Shown piece after piece: positions 1 through 8,319 of a stretch of DNA of 16,242 nt (positions are counted from its first letter, which is position 1; every line of letters starts with the position of its first letter). The notes under the pieces were generated by a model. The model made no database searches, was not told the DNA's origin, and saw nothing but the letters and a program-made list of their open reading frames with translations. Source of the DNA: Pseudomonadota bacterium (GTDB taxonomy: Bacteria; Pseudomonadota; Gammaproteobacteria; Burkholderiales; Burkholderiaceae_B); assembly GCA_023427085.1 (NCBI GenBank), contig JAEZBO010000019.1, forward strand, positions 1 to 16,242. Reading direction: 5' to 3'. Made by a program: the position numbers and the translations under genes.

Positions 1-937
1 GCGTGGCGTCGTCGCCGTGCCCGGCCACACGGCCGGCAGTGCCTGCCACCCCGGGCACCCCGGTCGAGTCCGGCATCGCTGCCGCGTCCATCACGCCCGC
101 ATGGCCGGCCAGGCCCGCGCTGGCGGCGTGGCCGCCCGGCACCGGCGTCGCGCCGTCGCGCAGGCGCGTCTGCACGCGTTCGCGGCCATCGCTGACGTCG
201 ACCTCGAACACCAGCTGTTCGGCGCGATGCCAGGTCGTGAACCATTCGAGCGGCCGGCCATGCTGGTCGTCGCCCTGCCCTTCGAGCTTGAGCAACGCAC
301 TGCCGCCGGGCACCTCGAGCAACGTGGCCAGGCCCGCGTCGGCGGCCACCGCGCGGATCTGGTTGCGCCCGGCGCCAGGCTGCAGGCCGTACTGCTGCGC
401 CAGCACCCGGTGCAGCGAGGCATCGGCCAGCTGCGCCGCCAGCAGGCCGGCCAGCGGCCGGGCCGGCAACCAGGTGCGTACGTAGGCCAGCGGCACGCCG
501 TCCAGGTGGCGCAGCCGCTCGAGCATCAGCAGCGGCTGCTCGCCGAAGAAAGCGGCGACGGTGTCGGGCGGCTCGGCCGGCGCCAGGCTCAAGACCCGGG
601 TCTGCAGCGTCACGCCGGTCTGGGCGAACTGTTCGTAGAGACCGGTAGAGCGCTGCACCAGGCGACGATGTTCCTGCGGCGGCGCCACCACTGCCGGACG
701 CCCGGCCTCGCGCCGGATCAGCCCCTCGGCGGCCAGTGCCGCCAGCGCCTGGCGCACCACGCTGCGCGCCACGCCGTAGCGGTCGCACAGCGCCGCCTCG
801 CTGGGCAGCGCCGCGCCGATCGCCAGGCGCCGGGCCCGCAGCTCGCTGCGCAACAGCGCCGCCAGCTGTGCGTGCAGCGGCAGTTCGCCGTTGCGGTCCA
901 GTGCGGCGGGTCGTGCGTCGTCGTGGGCGGGCGCCAT
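1..937 (-). CDS. GntR-family (HutC/UTRA subfamily) transcriptional regulator, partial at window edge
   Basis: Ligand-responsive DNA-binding regulator, probably controlling the sugar-acid operon in which it is the last gene. Reading down from ATG at 937 the frame stays open for 312 codons to the window edge, so the C-terminus is not seen. Residues about 18-85 form a GntR winged helix, with the typical LPSEAALCDRYGVARSVVRQ stretch (44-63), then ALAALAAEGLI and the wing. Residues about 95-250 look like a UTRA effector domain (for example EVPGGSALLKLEG, then RPLEWFTTWHRAEQLVFEVDV). The start is supported by GGAGG overlapping the pdxA2 stop, about 11 nt upstream; only 7 nt separate the two genes, so they are co-transcribed. 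HutC-type regulators are usually about 240-250 aa; here an Ala/Gly/Pro-rich tail with no recognisable fold continues from about residue 262 for at least 50 residues. Family assignment is secure; the effector, probably an operon substrate or its phosphate, is inferred. Confidence 0.88.
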   Translation of the reverse strand, partial: MAPAHDDARPAALDRNGELPLHAQLAALLRSELRARRLAIGAALPSEAALCDRYGVARSVVRQALAALAAEGLIRREAGRPAVVAPPQEHRRLVQRSTGLYEQFAQTGVTLQTRVLSLAPAEPPDTVAAFFGEQPLLMLERLRHLDGVPLAYVRTWLPARPLAGLLAAQLADASLHRVLAQQYGLQPGAGRNQIRAVAADAGLATLLEVPGGSALLKLEGQGDDQHGRPLEWFTTWHRAEQLVFEVDVSDGRERVQTRLRDGATPVPGGHAASAGLAGHAGVMDAAAMPDSTGVPGVAGTAGRVAGHGDDAT

Positions 938-944
938 GGGTGGA

Positions 945-1981
<1,037 letters not shown>

Positions 1982-1985
<4 letters not shown>

Positions 1986-3196
1986 TTGAATCTCCGTTCT
2001 CGGATCGCGCGGGCCGCGCGAACCAGTACATCCTCGCCACCAAAGCCGCCGGCCTTGGTGACCACGGGCAGGCCGGGCGCCTTGCCGCCGGTGAGGGTGC
2101 CGAGCGGCACCCCGCCGGTCACTTCATCGACCAATGCAATGCCGCCGGCGTTCAGCGAACGCAACACCTGGCGGGCGCCGTCGCCGCCGGTGGCCACCAC
2201 GCCGGCCGCGCCGATGCGGGTCACCAGCGCGGCAGCCAGCGTACCCAGGCGCGCGGCGACCGTATCGGCATCCAGGCTGGGCAGGCGGCCTTCGGGCGCC
2301 AGCAGCAGCAGGATCTCGGGCAGCGCGCGCGCCTGCGCCAGCAGCGCCTGCTGCTGCGCCGACCACGCCTGCCAGGCCGACACGTCGGCCAGCTGCTCGA
2401 GCGTCGGCAGCCAGCATGCGGCGCCGGCCTGTTCGAGCGCGCGGGCCTGTGCCCGCGCGGCGCTGTGCTGCGAGGTCACCACCACCACCACCGGCTTGTC
2501 CTGCTCGGCCGCGGCCCAGTAACGCGCCAGCGGCACCGCCAGGCCGCCCGCGCCGACCGGCACGGCGCGTTCGCCCAGCAACACCACGGCCCGGGCCAGC
2601 GTGTCGAGTTCGGCCTCGTCGCGGGCATCGACCACCACCACCTGGCCGGCGGCGGCGATGCGTTCGGCCAGCTGCGCCGGCGTCTCGTCGGCGCGCTGCG
2701 CCACGTGGGCGCTGCCCAGCAGCGTCGGGATATGGCTTTCGGTCACCGGCGTCACCGGATCGGTGGCGGCCGAGGTCTCGGTGACCGGCTTGCCGCCGAC
2801 CTTCAACACGCCGTCCTCGACCGTGCGGCCGGTGGCCGGGAAGGCCGGGCAGACAATCGCGATGGCATCGTCGGACCAGGCCTGGCGCGCCGCGTCGATC
2901 TCGGCCTTGAAGGCGCCGCGCAGCGTCGAATCGACCTTCTTGTAGAACCGCACCATGCCGGCTTCGCGCAGCCGCCGCACGTTGTCGGCGACCACCTGCG
3001 CGGCCCGCTCGCCGGGCATCGCACGGCTGTGCGAGGTCACCGCCAGCACCTCGACCGCATCGTCGATCGAGGCGGCCAGCGCTTCCTGCGCGCCGTCGAC
3101 CGACAGATGCGTGACCCAGCCGGCCCGCACGAACTGCACCGCGGTGTCACCCGAACCGGTCAGGTCGTCCGCGACGATGGCGATGACGGGTTTCAC
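1982..3196 (-). CDS. dtnK: DUF1537 four-carbon acid-sugar kinase (DtnK-like, D-threonate/D-erythronate 4-kinase)
   Basis: 404-aa ATP-dependent sugar-acid kinase of the DUF1537 (YgbK/OtnK/DtnK) family. The N-terminal substrate-binding half shows ADDLTGSGDTAVQF (residues 9-22), KKVDSTLRG (86-94) and CPAFPATGRT (116-125). The C-terminal nucleotide-binding half shows ATGGDGA (about 335-341), TGGVPLG and TKAGGFG (about 380-386). The chosen start is GTG at 3196, because the protein then begins VKPVIAIVADDLTG as the family does. This GTG overlaps the stop of the permease gene (GTGA), giving translational coupling. The frame is open well upstream, but that stretch is antisense-like overlap with the permease and not part of the protein. 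With PdxA2 next to it, the expected reaction is phosphorylation at C4 of D-threonate or D-erythronate. Family confident; exact epimer unknown. Confidence 0.88.
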
Positions 3197-4215
3197 AGCC
3201 GGGGCTCCTGGTGGTTGGCGGCCGCCAGTGCCTCCTCGCTGTCGTCGACCGGCCGCAATTCGCCGGCACGCTTGAGGAACCACGAGGCGATCACCGGTGC
3301 CAGGATCGAGCTGATCAGCACGCAGGCGGCGACTTGCGCGGTGGCCGAGGCCACGTACTGCTGGAAGTTGGGATCGGCGGCGGCGACCACGGCCGGCGTC
3401 GCGATCGCGTTGCCGGCGGTCGTGCCGGCCGCGAAGCCCAGGCCGCTCTTGCCGCCGCGGCGCAGGATGTAGCGGTAACCCAGATAGACCAGGCCGCCGG
3501 TGATCGGGCTGATCAGCAGGCCCAGGATCAGGCCGCTGATGCCGCCGCTGACGACCGCGCTCAGGTTGATGCCGGTACCCAGCGCGAACGCGAAGAACGG
3601 GATCACGATGTTCGGCACCGGCTTGAGCGTGTCGCGCCACTTCGGATCGATGTTGCCGACCAGCACGCCTAGCAGGAACGGCACCAGCGCCGCGACCAGC
3701 GCGATCAGCGGGATCTCGGCCAGACCCGAGGCGCCCAGGAACAACAGGCTGAAGAACGGGCCGTCGTTGATGGCGCTGGCGACGTAGGCGCCGCGATCCC
3801 GCGCATCGCCGTACTGGCCGGTGTACGCCAGCCACAGGCCGCCGTTGCTGTTGTCGAAGGCGGCCAGCATGGCCAGGATCGAGACGCCCAGCACGCCGTC
3901 CAGACCCACATAGGCGCCCAGCGTGATGATGATCGTGGCCGGCACGATGGTCTTCATCAGCAGGATGGTGCCGGCGGTGGCCAGGATCGGGCCGCCGGTG
4001 CGGGTGTTCACTTGCGTGCCGGTCGCGAAGATCAGCAGCGCGATCAGCGGCATGGCGCTGTTCTTGAACAGTGCGGTGGTGAAGCCGCCAATGCTCAGCG
4101 CGTCGGGGGCAAAGGTGCCGATCAGCGAGCCCAGGATCAGCGGCACGAGCATCAGCCCGCCCGGAATTTTCTGCATCGTGCCCAGCAAAGGCGAGCGGGA
4201 GGATTCGGTCGTCAC
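3193..4215 (-). CDS. kdgT: KdgT-type sugar-acid permease (2-keto-3-deoxygluconate permease family)
   Basis: 340-aa inner-membrane protein with about ten hydrophobic segments. Family marks are MQKIPGGLMLVPLILGS (residues 14-30), the AFDNSNGGL segment (119-127), and the C-terminal GTTAGNAIATPAVVAAA (264-280). KdgT carriers move 2-keto-3-deoxygluconate and related acids with protons. In this operon the cargo is more likely a four-carbon sugar acid such as D-threonate or D-erythronate, by inference from the kinase and dehydrogenase downstream. The start chosen is GTG at 4215, preceded 8 nt away by GGAG. An ATG further upstream (4317) would add 34 residues of basic sequence not typical of the family and would put the start codon inside the operator. 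First gene of the operon. Confidence 0.87.
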   Translation of the reverse strand: MTTESSRSPLLGTMQKIPGGLMLVPLILGSLIGTFAPDALSIGGFTTALFKNSAMPLIALLIFATGTQVNTRTGGPILATAGTILLMKTIVPATIIITLGAYVGLDGVLGVSILAMLAAFDNSNGGLWLAYTGQYGDARDRGAYVASAINDGPFFSLLFLGASGLAEIPLIALVAALVPFLLGVLVGNIDPKWRDTLKPVPNIVIPFFAFALGTGINLSAVVSGGISGLILGLLISPITGGLVYLGYRYILRRGGKSGLGFAAGTTAGNAIATPAVVAAADPNFQQYVASATAQVAACVLISSILAPVIASWFLKRAGELRPVDDSEEALAAANHQEPRL

Positions 4216-4295
4216 TTCGGAGTCTCCAAGACGATTTGTTCGGACCGGCCAGCCACGACGCCGCCGGTTCTGTTTGAAAAGTGAAATTCGGCGGT

Positions 4296-4301
4296 AGTTT
4301 A
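4296..4301 (-). promoter_or_regulatory. Candidate -10 of the sugar-acid operon promoter
   Basis: TAAACT on the minus strand, about 80 nt before the kdgT GTG and 2 nt downstream of the inverted repeat. A -35 would fall inside the repeat (around GTACAG), where the match to TTGACA is poor. A weak promoter overlapped by a repressor site is plausible, but the call rests on position and one hexamer. Confidence 0.35.
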
Positions 4302-4303
4302 CT

Positions 4304-4331
4304 CCTGTACGTACCAAGCTGTACGTACAGG
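4304..4331. promoter_or_regulatory. Perfect 28-bp inverted repeat, probable GntR-family operator
   Basis: Left arm CCTGTACGTAC (4304-4314), 6-nt spacer CAAGCT, right arm GTACGTACAGG (4321-4331), with no mismatch. The same stretch also reads as a direct repeat of TGTACGTAC with a 14-bp period (4306 and 4320), and each copy is itself nearly or fully palindromic (TGTACGTACA on the right). GntR-family operators are typically short palindromes with a GT...AC core, so two regulator dimers could sit side by side here. It abuts the kdgT promoter region, and the operon encodes a GntR/HutC protein, so autoregulation is the simplest reading. Binding is inferred. Confidence 0.65.
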
Positions 4332-4524
4332 AACGCCGAGTCTTGCAGATTTACGACACCGTCCGGTGGTCATCACGCAACACGAACGTGATTCCGACGC
4401 CAAAAGATGCTTAGCCCCGGCCGGCTGCTGGAAGCGCCATCGCCGCGCTGGCAGCCCCGGTCCGGCTGGGCTGCACGATGATCCGCCGGCCCCGCGGCCG
4501 GCTGCCGTGCCGCCCGACCGCAAC
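4332..4524. other. Intergenic stretch between operator and Fur-regulated promoter
   Basis: No gene seen. It contains a loose inverted repeat ATCACG (4372-4377) / CGTGAT (4387-4392) with a 9-nt spacer, and a very GC-rich stem GCCGGCC (4485-4491) / GGCCGGC (4496-4502) without a following T tract. Neither can be assigned a function. The stretch separates two divergent transcription units. Confidence 0.4.
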
Positions 4525-4554
4525 TTGTGCCCGCATCGGCTACCCACCAATAAT
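4525..4554 (+). promoter_or_regulatory. Candidate promoter of the ECF sigma gene
   Basis: TTGTGC (4525-4530), 18-nt spacing, AATAAT (4549-4554), about 45 nt before the ATG. The -10 lies inside the Fur box, which fits iron-dependent repression by steric block. Confidence 0.5.
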
Positions 4555-4567
4555 GAAAATCATTCCT
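4549..4567 (+). promoter_or_regulatory. Fur box
   Basis: The 19-mer starting AATAATGAAAATCATT matches the consensus GATAATGATAATCATTATC at 14 of 19 positions by direct comparison, including the unbroken blocks ATAATGA and AATCATT. It is an AT-rich island in otherwise GC-rich DNA and overlaps the -10 of the sigma gene. Iron-loaded Fur would therefore repress the iron-uptake module. Strong site by eye. Confidence 0.82.
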
Positions 4568-4598
4568 GTTTGAACCGGTTCACCTAGGCAGGCCAACC

Positions 4599-5123
4599 AT
4601 GTCTTTCCCGCGGCAGGCAGAACTCGCGACCATCGACTTCCTCTATCGCGAGCATCATGGCTGGCTGCTCGACTGGCTGCGTCGCCGGCTCGGCGGCGAT
4701 ACGGCCGAAGCAGCCGATCTGTCGCACGATACCTACCTGTGCCTGCTGCGCAGGAACGTCGACGCGGTCCGCGAACCGCGCGCCTACCTCGCCAAGATCG
4801 CCCGCGACCTGATCGTCAATCACTGGCGCCGACAGGATCTCGAACGCGCCTATCGCCAGCAGTTGCGCGAGGCGCCGCCGCAGCAGGCCGGCTCGCCCGA
4901 ACAGGAACTCGCACTGATCGAGACGCTGTGCGAACTCGACCGCCTGCTGGGTACGCTGAACCCGAAGGTGCGTCGCGCCTTCCTGCTGGCACACCTGGAC
5001 GGCCAGACCTATCTCGAAATCGGCGCGCGGCTGGGCGTCTCCGAGCGCATGGTCAAAAAATACATGGCGCAGGCGATGCTGCATTGCCTGAGCGTCGGCC
5101 TGGCGTGTGGCGGGCAGGCATGA
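4599..5123 (+). CDS. FecI-family ECF sigma factor (iron starvation type)
   Basis: 174-aa cytoplasmic sigma factor that would direct RNA polymerase to the receptor promoters downstream. Region 2 spans about residues 14-80 (FLYREHHGWLLDWLRRRLGG, AADLSHDTYLCLL, PRAYLAKIARDLIVNHWRR). Region 4 spans about 106-165, with the helix-turn-helix YLEIGARLGVSERMVKKYMAQA. Length is normal for FecI, HurI or PupI relatives. The ATG at 4599 gives the usual FecI N-terminus; the ribosome binding site is weak (AGG about 9-12 nt upstream). Its last codon and stop overlap the start of the FecR-like gene (ATGA, 5120-5123), the classic sigma/anti-sigma coupling. The Fur box 30-50 nt upstream indicates iron repression. 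Which FecI subtype (HurI-like because of haem-type receptors) is inference. Confidence 0.9.
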   Translation: MSFPRQAELATIDFLYREHHGWLLDWLRRRLGGDTAEAADLSHDTYLCLLRRNVDAVREPRAYLAKIARDLIVNHWRRQDLERAYRQQLREAPPQQAGSPEQELALIETLCELDRLLGTLNPKVRRAFLLAHLDGQTYLEIGARLGVSERMVKKYMAQAMLHCLSVGLACGGQA

Positions 5124-5425
5124 GTCCCGCCCGCGCGCCGGCCGGCACGCCCCCGTCGCCGGCCAGCGCGCTGGGGCAGGCCGCGCACTGGTTCGCGCTG
5201 CTGGGCGGCACGGACGGGTCGGCCGCGACGCCGGCCGATCTGCGTCGCTGGCGGCGTTGGCTGGCTGCCGATGCCAGCCACCAGCGCGCCTGGCAAGGGG
5301 TGCAGACCATCAGCGACATGCTGCGCCGTGTCCATGGTTGCGACGGCACGACAGCCTGCCTGCTGTTCGAGGCCGCCGCGGCCAGCCGGCGACAACGGCG
5401 CGCCCGACCGGGCCCACGCCGCTGA
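5120..5425 (+). CDS. Truncated FecR-like anti-sigma protein (DUF4880 domain only)
   Basis: 101-aa protein, against about 310-330 aa for normal FecR proteins. Residues about 14-65 (LGQAAHWFALLGGTDG, ADLRRWRRWLAADASHQRAW, VQTISDMLRRV) are the cytoplasmic DUF4880 sigma-binding domain. It ends in a basic stretch, SRRQRRARPGPRR, at the point where FecR relatives usually enter their transmembrane helix. The membrane segment and periplasmic signalling domain are absent, and only 91 nt separate its stop from the receptor ATG, so they have been deleted rather than merely frameshifted. The start overlaps the sigma stop (ATGA). In E. coli, N-terminal cytoplasmic fragments of FecR keep FecI active without a signal, so this stub could be a constitutive sigma co-factor, a soluble anti-sigma, or a decaying remnant. 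Domain call confident; activity unknown. Confidence 0.8.
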   Translation: MSPARAPAGTPPSPASALGQAAHWFALLGGTDGSAATPADLRRWRRWLAADASHQRAWQGVQTISDMLRRVHGCDGTTACLLFEAAAASRRQRRARPGPRR

Positions 5426-5430
5426 CGGCA

Positions 5431-5458
5431 GGTTCCCTTTTCGAGCGCGCCGCTTGGC
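5431..5458 (+). promoter_or_regulatory. Candidate ECF-sigma promoter of the first receptor gene
   Basis: GGTTCCC (5431-5437), 13-nt spacer, CGCTTGGC (5451-5458), followed by ATA. The same two blocks occur before the second receptor gene, with a spacer one base shorter, and the distance from the second block to the ATG is 66 nt in both. The spacing suits a -35/-10 pair. It begins 6 nt after the FecR-stub stop. Recognition by the neighbouring sigma factor is inferred; a shared duplicated leader could also explain the similarity. Confidence 0.45.
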
Positions 5459-5516
5459 ATACCCATGCAGGCGCGCCCGTCCCGGTCCGCGCCGCTACTC
5501 GAGCAGAGCCACACCC

Positions 5517-8207
5517 ATGCCCACGTTGTCGCCCATCTACTGCCGCCTGGTCCTGGCGGCCGGCCTCGCCGTCCTCGTCCCCACCCTCGCTCAGGCACAG
5601 ATCGCGCCGCCCGCGCCCGGCGCCGTCGCCGAACGCGACTACGACATCGCGGCCGGGCCGCTGGGCCGGGCACTGGCGCAGTTCGCGCAGCAGTCCGGCG
5701 TGCCGCTCATCGCCGACCCGGCGCTGGTCTCACAGCGTCACAGCCTAGGGCTGCGGGGCCGCCTGACGGTCGCGGCCGGCCTGGCGGCGCTGCTGCGCGA
5801 GACAGGCCTGGTCGCGGTGCGCGACGGCGCCGGCTACGCGCTGCGGCGCAGCGGCTCGGCCGCGGTCGCCGAGCTGCGGCCGCTCACGGTCACCGGCGAC
5901 GCGATCGCATCGCCCGCCGCGCAGGTCTACACGGCGCCGCGCTCGACGGTCTACGTGTCCAGCGAAGAGCTGGATCGATTCAGCGCCATCTCGATCGCCG
6001 ACGTGCTCAAGGGCCAGCCCGGCGTGCAGGTCGGCGACGCACGCAACGGCGGCGCGCTCGACGTCAACATCCGCGGCATCCAGGGCCAGAGCCGGGTCGC
6101 CGTCACCGTCGACGGTGCGCAGCAGGCCATCGATACCTACCGCGGTTATGCCGGCACGCAGCAGCGCAGCTACATGGACCAGGATTTCCTCAAGGACATC
6201 ACCATCAGCAAGGGGCCCGGCTTCTCGCTGGACACGCCAGGCGCGGCGGCCGCGATCGGCGGCTCGGTCAACTTCCGCACCATCGATGCCAGCGACATCG
6301 TCAAGCCAGGCCGCCGCGTCGGCATCCGTCTCAAGGGCGAACTATGGAACAACGGCGCCAGCTATTCCAAGCCCTACCTGAGCGCCACGTCGCGCGCAGG
6401 TCTGTACGTCGAGCCGCGCAGCAGCCGTCCCAGCCTGTTCGGTGCCGCGGCACGTAGCGGCAGCCTGGTGGCCGCTTACACCGGCGACAAGACCGATCTG
6501 TTGTTCGGTTATTCGCAGCGTACGCAGGGCAACTACTTCTCCGGCAAATACGGCCGTGATCGCTATCGCGAGTACGGCCGCAGCGGCGAAGAGTTTCCGA
6601 CCACCGCGACGATCTATTTCCCAGGCAGCGAAGTGCTGAACTCGTCGAATGAATCGCAGACCACGCTGTTCAAGGCCAGCCTGCGCATCGCGCCGGCCCA
6701 TCGTGTGCAACTGAGCCATATGCGCTATCGCGGCACCTTCGGCGAGATCATGCCGTCCGACATCATCCGTTATGCCGATGCCGGCGTGTCGCAGTTCAAA
6801 CCCGGCACCATGGACATCGCCACCACCACCGCGCGGTATGCGTATACGCCCGGCAATGACCTGATCGATCTCAAGGCCGGCCTGTGGATGACCGAGGCCG
6901 ACAACGACCAGCTCAACAACGGCTCGCCGCCGTCGTCGCTGACGCTGACCTTTTTCCGCGGCGCCACCCAGCAACGGGATCGCCGCTACGGTGCCGACCT
7001 CGGCAACCGCGCCCGGCTCGCGACCGGGGCCGGCGATTTCACGCTGGACCTGAGCGGCGCGTTCCAGTACCAGGACATGCAGCCGCAGAAAGGCGTGGTC
7101 TATACCCAGCGCGATCGTGATTTTTCGAATGTGCTGCGCGACGCCAACCGGAGCGAGCTGACCCTCGGCGCGCGGCTGGCCTACGAGCCGACGCCAGACT
7201 GGGAGTTCTGGACGGCCGGCCGCTACACCCGTTATCGCGTGCGGGACCGCAACCCGACCGCGATCGGGCTGTACCGCGAAACCGTTCTTTCGCCGTGGTG
7301 GACCGAACGCGTCCGCATCGGCACCCGCTACGAGCCGCCGATCCGCCGCAGCGACGCGGCCTTCCGGCCCTCGCTGGGCGTGCAGTACCGCTACGCGCCC
7401 GAGTCGACGGTCTACGTCAGCTACAACCAGGGCATCCGGATGCCGTCGCTGTTCGAGACCACCGAGGGCAGCTCCTTCATCTCCACCACCCACAGGTCCT
7501 TGCTGCCCGAACGCTCGCGCAACCTCGAGCTGGGCGTCAGCGCGGTGCGCGCGGGCGTGTTGACCGGCAGCGATCAACTCGCCATGAAGCTGGCCTATTT
7601 CGACAACCGGATCGACAACTACATCACCCGCTACTTCCGCTGGCGCGACGGCGAATCGCTCGAGTTCAGCAACACCGATTACTACCGCACGCGCGGATTC
7701 GAATGGCAATCGCGTTACGACAGCGGCCGCTATGTCGCCGACCTGTCGACCACGTACACCTTGCAGACCACCACCTGCGACAGGCAATACGCCAGCTACC
7801 TGCGCGGCACCTTCCTCAGCACACGGGCAGCCATCCCCGACTGCACCGACGGCGCGTTCTCCGGCTCGTACGTCGGCACGCAGAATCCACCCAAGCTGGC
7901 GGTCAACCTGACTGCCGCGACACGCCTGCTGGCGCAGCGGCTCACGCTGGGCGGGCGGCTGGTCTACACCTCGGGCCCGCTGGTCAAGATGACTCGCGTA
8001 TGGCAGGACAGTGCCACGACCAACCAGATCCTCTATCAACCCGTGCTGCTGCTGGACGCCTTCGCCAGCTTTCAGGTCAACGACTCGGTGACCTTGAGCG
8101 CGGCGGTGCAGAACCTCACCGATCGTTATTACCTGGACCCGCTCGCGCTCAGCTACATGCCGGCGCCGGGCCGCACGTTCAGGCTGGCCTTCACGGGTCG
8201 CTTCTGA
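5517..8207 (+). CDS. TonB-dependent outer-membrane receptor with STN signalling domain, haem/HasR-like (paralogue 1)
   Basis: 896-aa outer-membrane receptor. Signal peptide 1-27 (cleavage after LAQA). STN transducer domain about 40-115 (RDYDIAAGPLGRALAQFAQQ onward). A TonB-box-like segment LRPLTVTGD follows. Plug about 150-265, with DVNIRGIQGQSR and DTYRGYAGTQQRSYMD, which resemble HasR-type haem receptors. Barrel about 275-896, ending NLTDRYYLDPL and PAPGRTFRL with terminal Phe. A FRAP-like IRMPSLFE (about 640) and an NPDL-like LPERSRNLELG (about 662) bracket a loop containing His659. A Cys754/Cys776 pair probably forms a disulfide in an outer loop. The ATG at 5517 is chosen because it gives the signal peptide; the frame is open upstream, and the ribosome binding site is weak. 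Haem or haemoprotein uptake is likely but not proven. STN domains normally signal to FecR, whose partner domain is missing here. Confidence 0.9.
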   Translation: MPTLSPIYCRLVLAAGLAVLVPTLAQAQIAPPAPGAVAERDYDIAAGPLGRALAQFAQQSGVPLIADPALVSQRHSLGLRGRLTVAAGLAALLRETGLVAVRDGAGYALRRSGSAAVAELRPLTVTGDAIASPAAQVYTAPRSTVYVSSEELDRFSAISIADVLKGQPGVQVGDARNGGALDVNIRGIQGQSRVAVTVDGAQQAIDTYRGYAGTQQRSYMDQDFLKDITISKGPGFSLDTPGAAAAIGGSVNFRTIDASDIVKPGRRVGIRLKGELWNNGASYSKPYLSATSRAGLYVEPRSSRPSLFGAAARSGSLVAAYTGDKTDLLFGYSQRTQGNYFSGKYGRDRYREYGRSGEEFPTTATIYFPGSEVLNSSNESQTTLFKASLRIAPAHRVQLSHMRYRGTFGEIMPSDIIRYADAGVSQFKPGTMDIATTTARYAYTPGNDLIDLKAGLWMTEADNDQLNNGSPPSSLTLTFFRGATQQRDRRYGADLGNRARLATGAGDFTLDLSGAFQYQDMQPQKGVVYTQRDRDFSNVLRDANRSELTLGARLAYEPTPDWEFWTAGRYTRYRVRDRNPTAIGLYRETVLSPWWTERVRIGTRYEPPIRRSDAAFRPSLGVQYRYAPESTVYVSYNQGIRMPSLFETTEGSSFISTTHRSLLPERSRNLELGVSAVRAGVLTGSDQLAMKLAYFDNRIDNYITRYFRWRDGESLEFSNTDYYRTRGFEWQSRYDSGRYVADLSTTYTLQTTTCDRQYASYLRGTFLSTRAAIPDCTDGAFSGSYVGTQNPPKLAVNLTAATRLLAQRLTLGGRLVYTSGPLVKMTRVWQDSATTNQILYQPVLLLDAFASFQVNDSVTLSAAVQNLTDRYYLDPLALSYMPAPGRTFRLAFTGRF

Positions 8208-8234
8208 CGCCGCCACTAAGGCTTGTATTGCGTT

Positions 8235-8261
8235 GGTTCCCCCCTGCCGGCGGCGCTTGGC
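8235..8261 (+). promoter_or_regulatory. Candidate ECF-sigma promoter of the second receptor gene
   Basis: GGTTCCC (8235-8241), 12-nt spacer, CGCTTGGC (8254-8261), followed by CTA. It is the counterpart of the element before the first receptor, again 66 nt from block two to the ATG. It lies in the 112-nt gap between the receptor genes, so the second receptor may be transcribed on its own as well as by read-through. Confidence 0.45.
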
Positions 8262-8319
8262 CTAGCTGTTCACAGGCACGTCCGTCCGGGGCGCGCCGTC
8301 ACCCGAACAGGATGCTTTC

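Noticed and set aside
4485..4502. GC-rich 7-bp stem as a terminator
   Set aside because: No T tract on either strand and no gene ending nearby.
6342..8216. Minus-strand open frame of 624 codons opposite receptor 1
   Set aside because: Shadow frame of a GC-rich receptor gene; a similar shadow lies opposite receptor 2, which reflects the shared parent sequence and codon bias.
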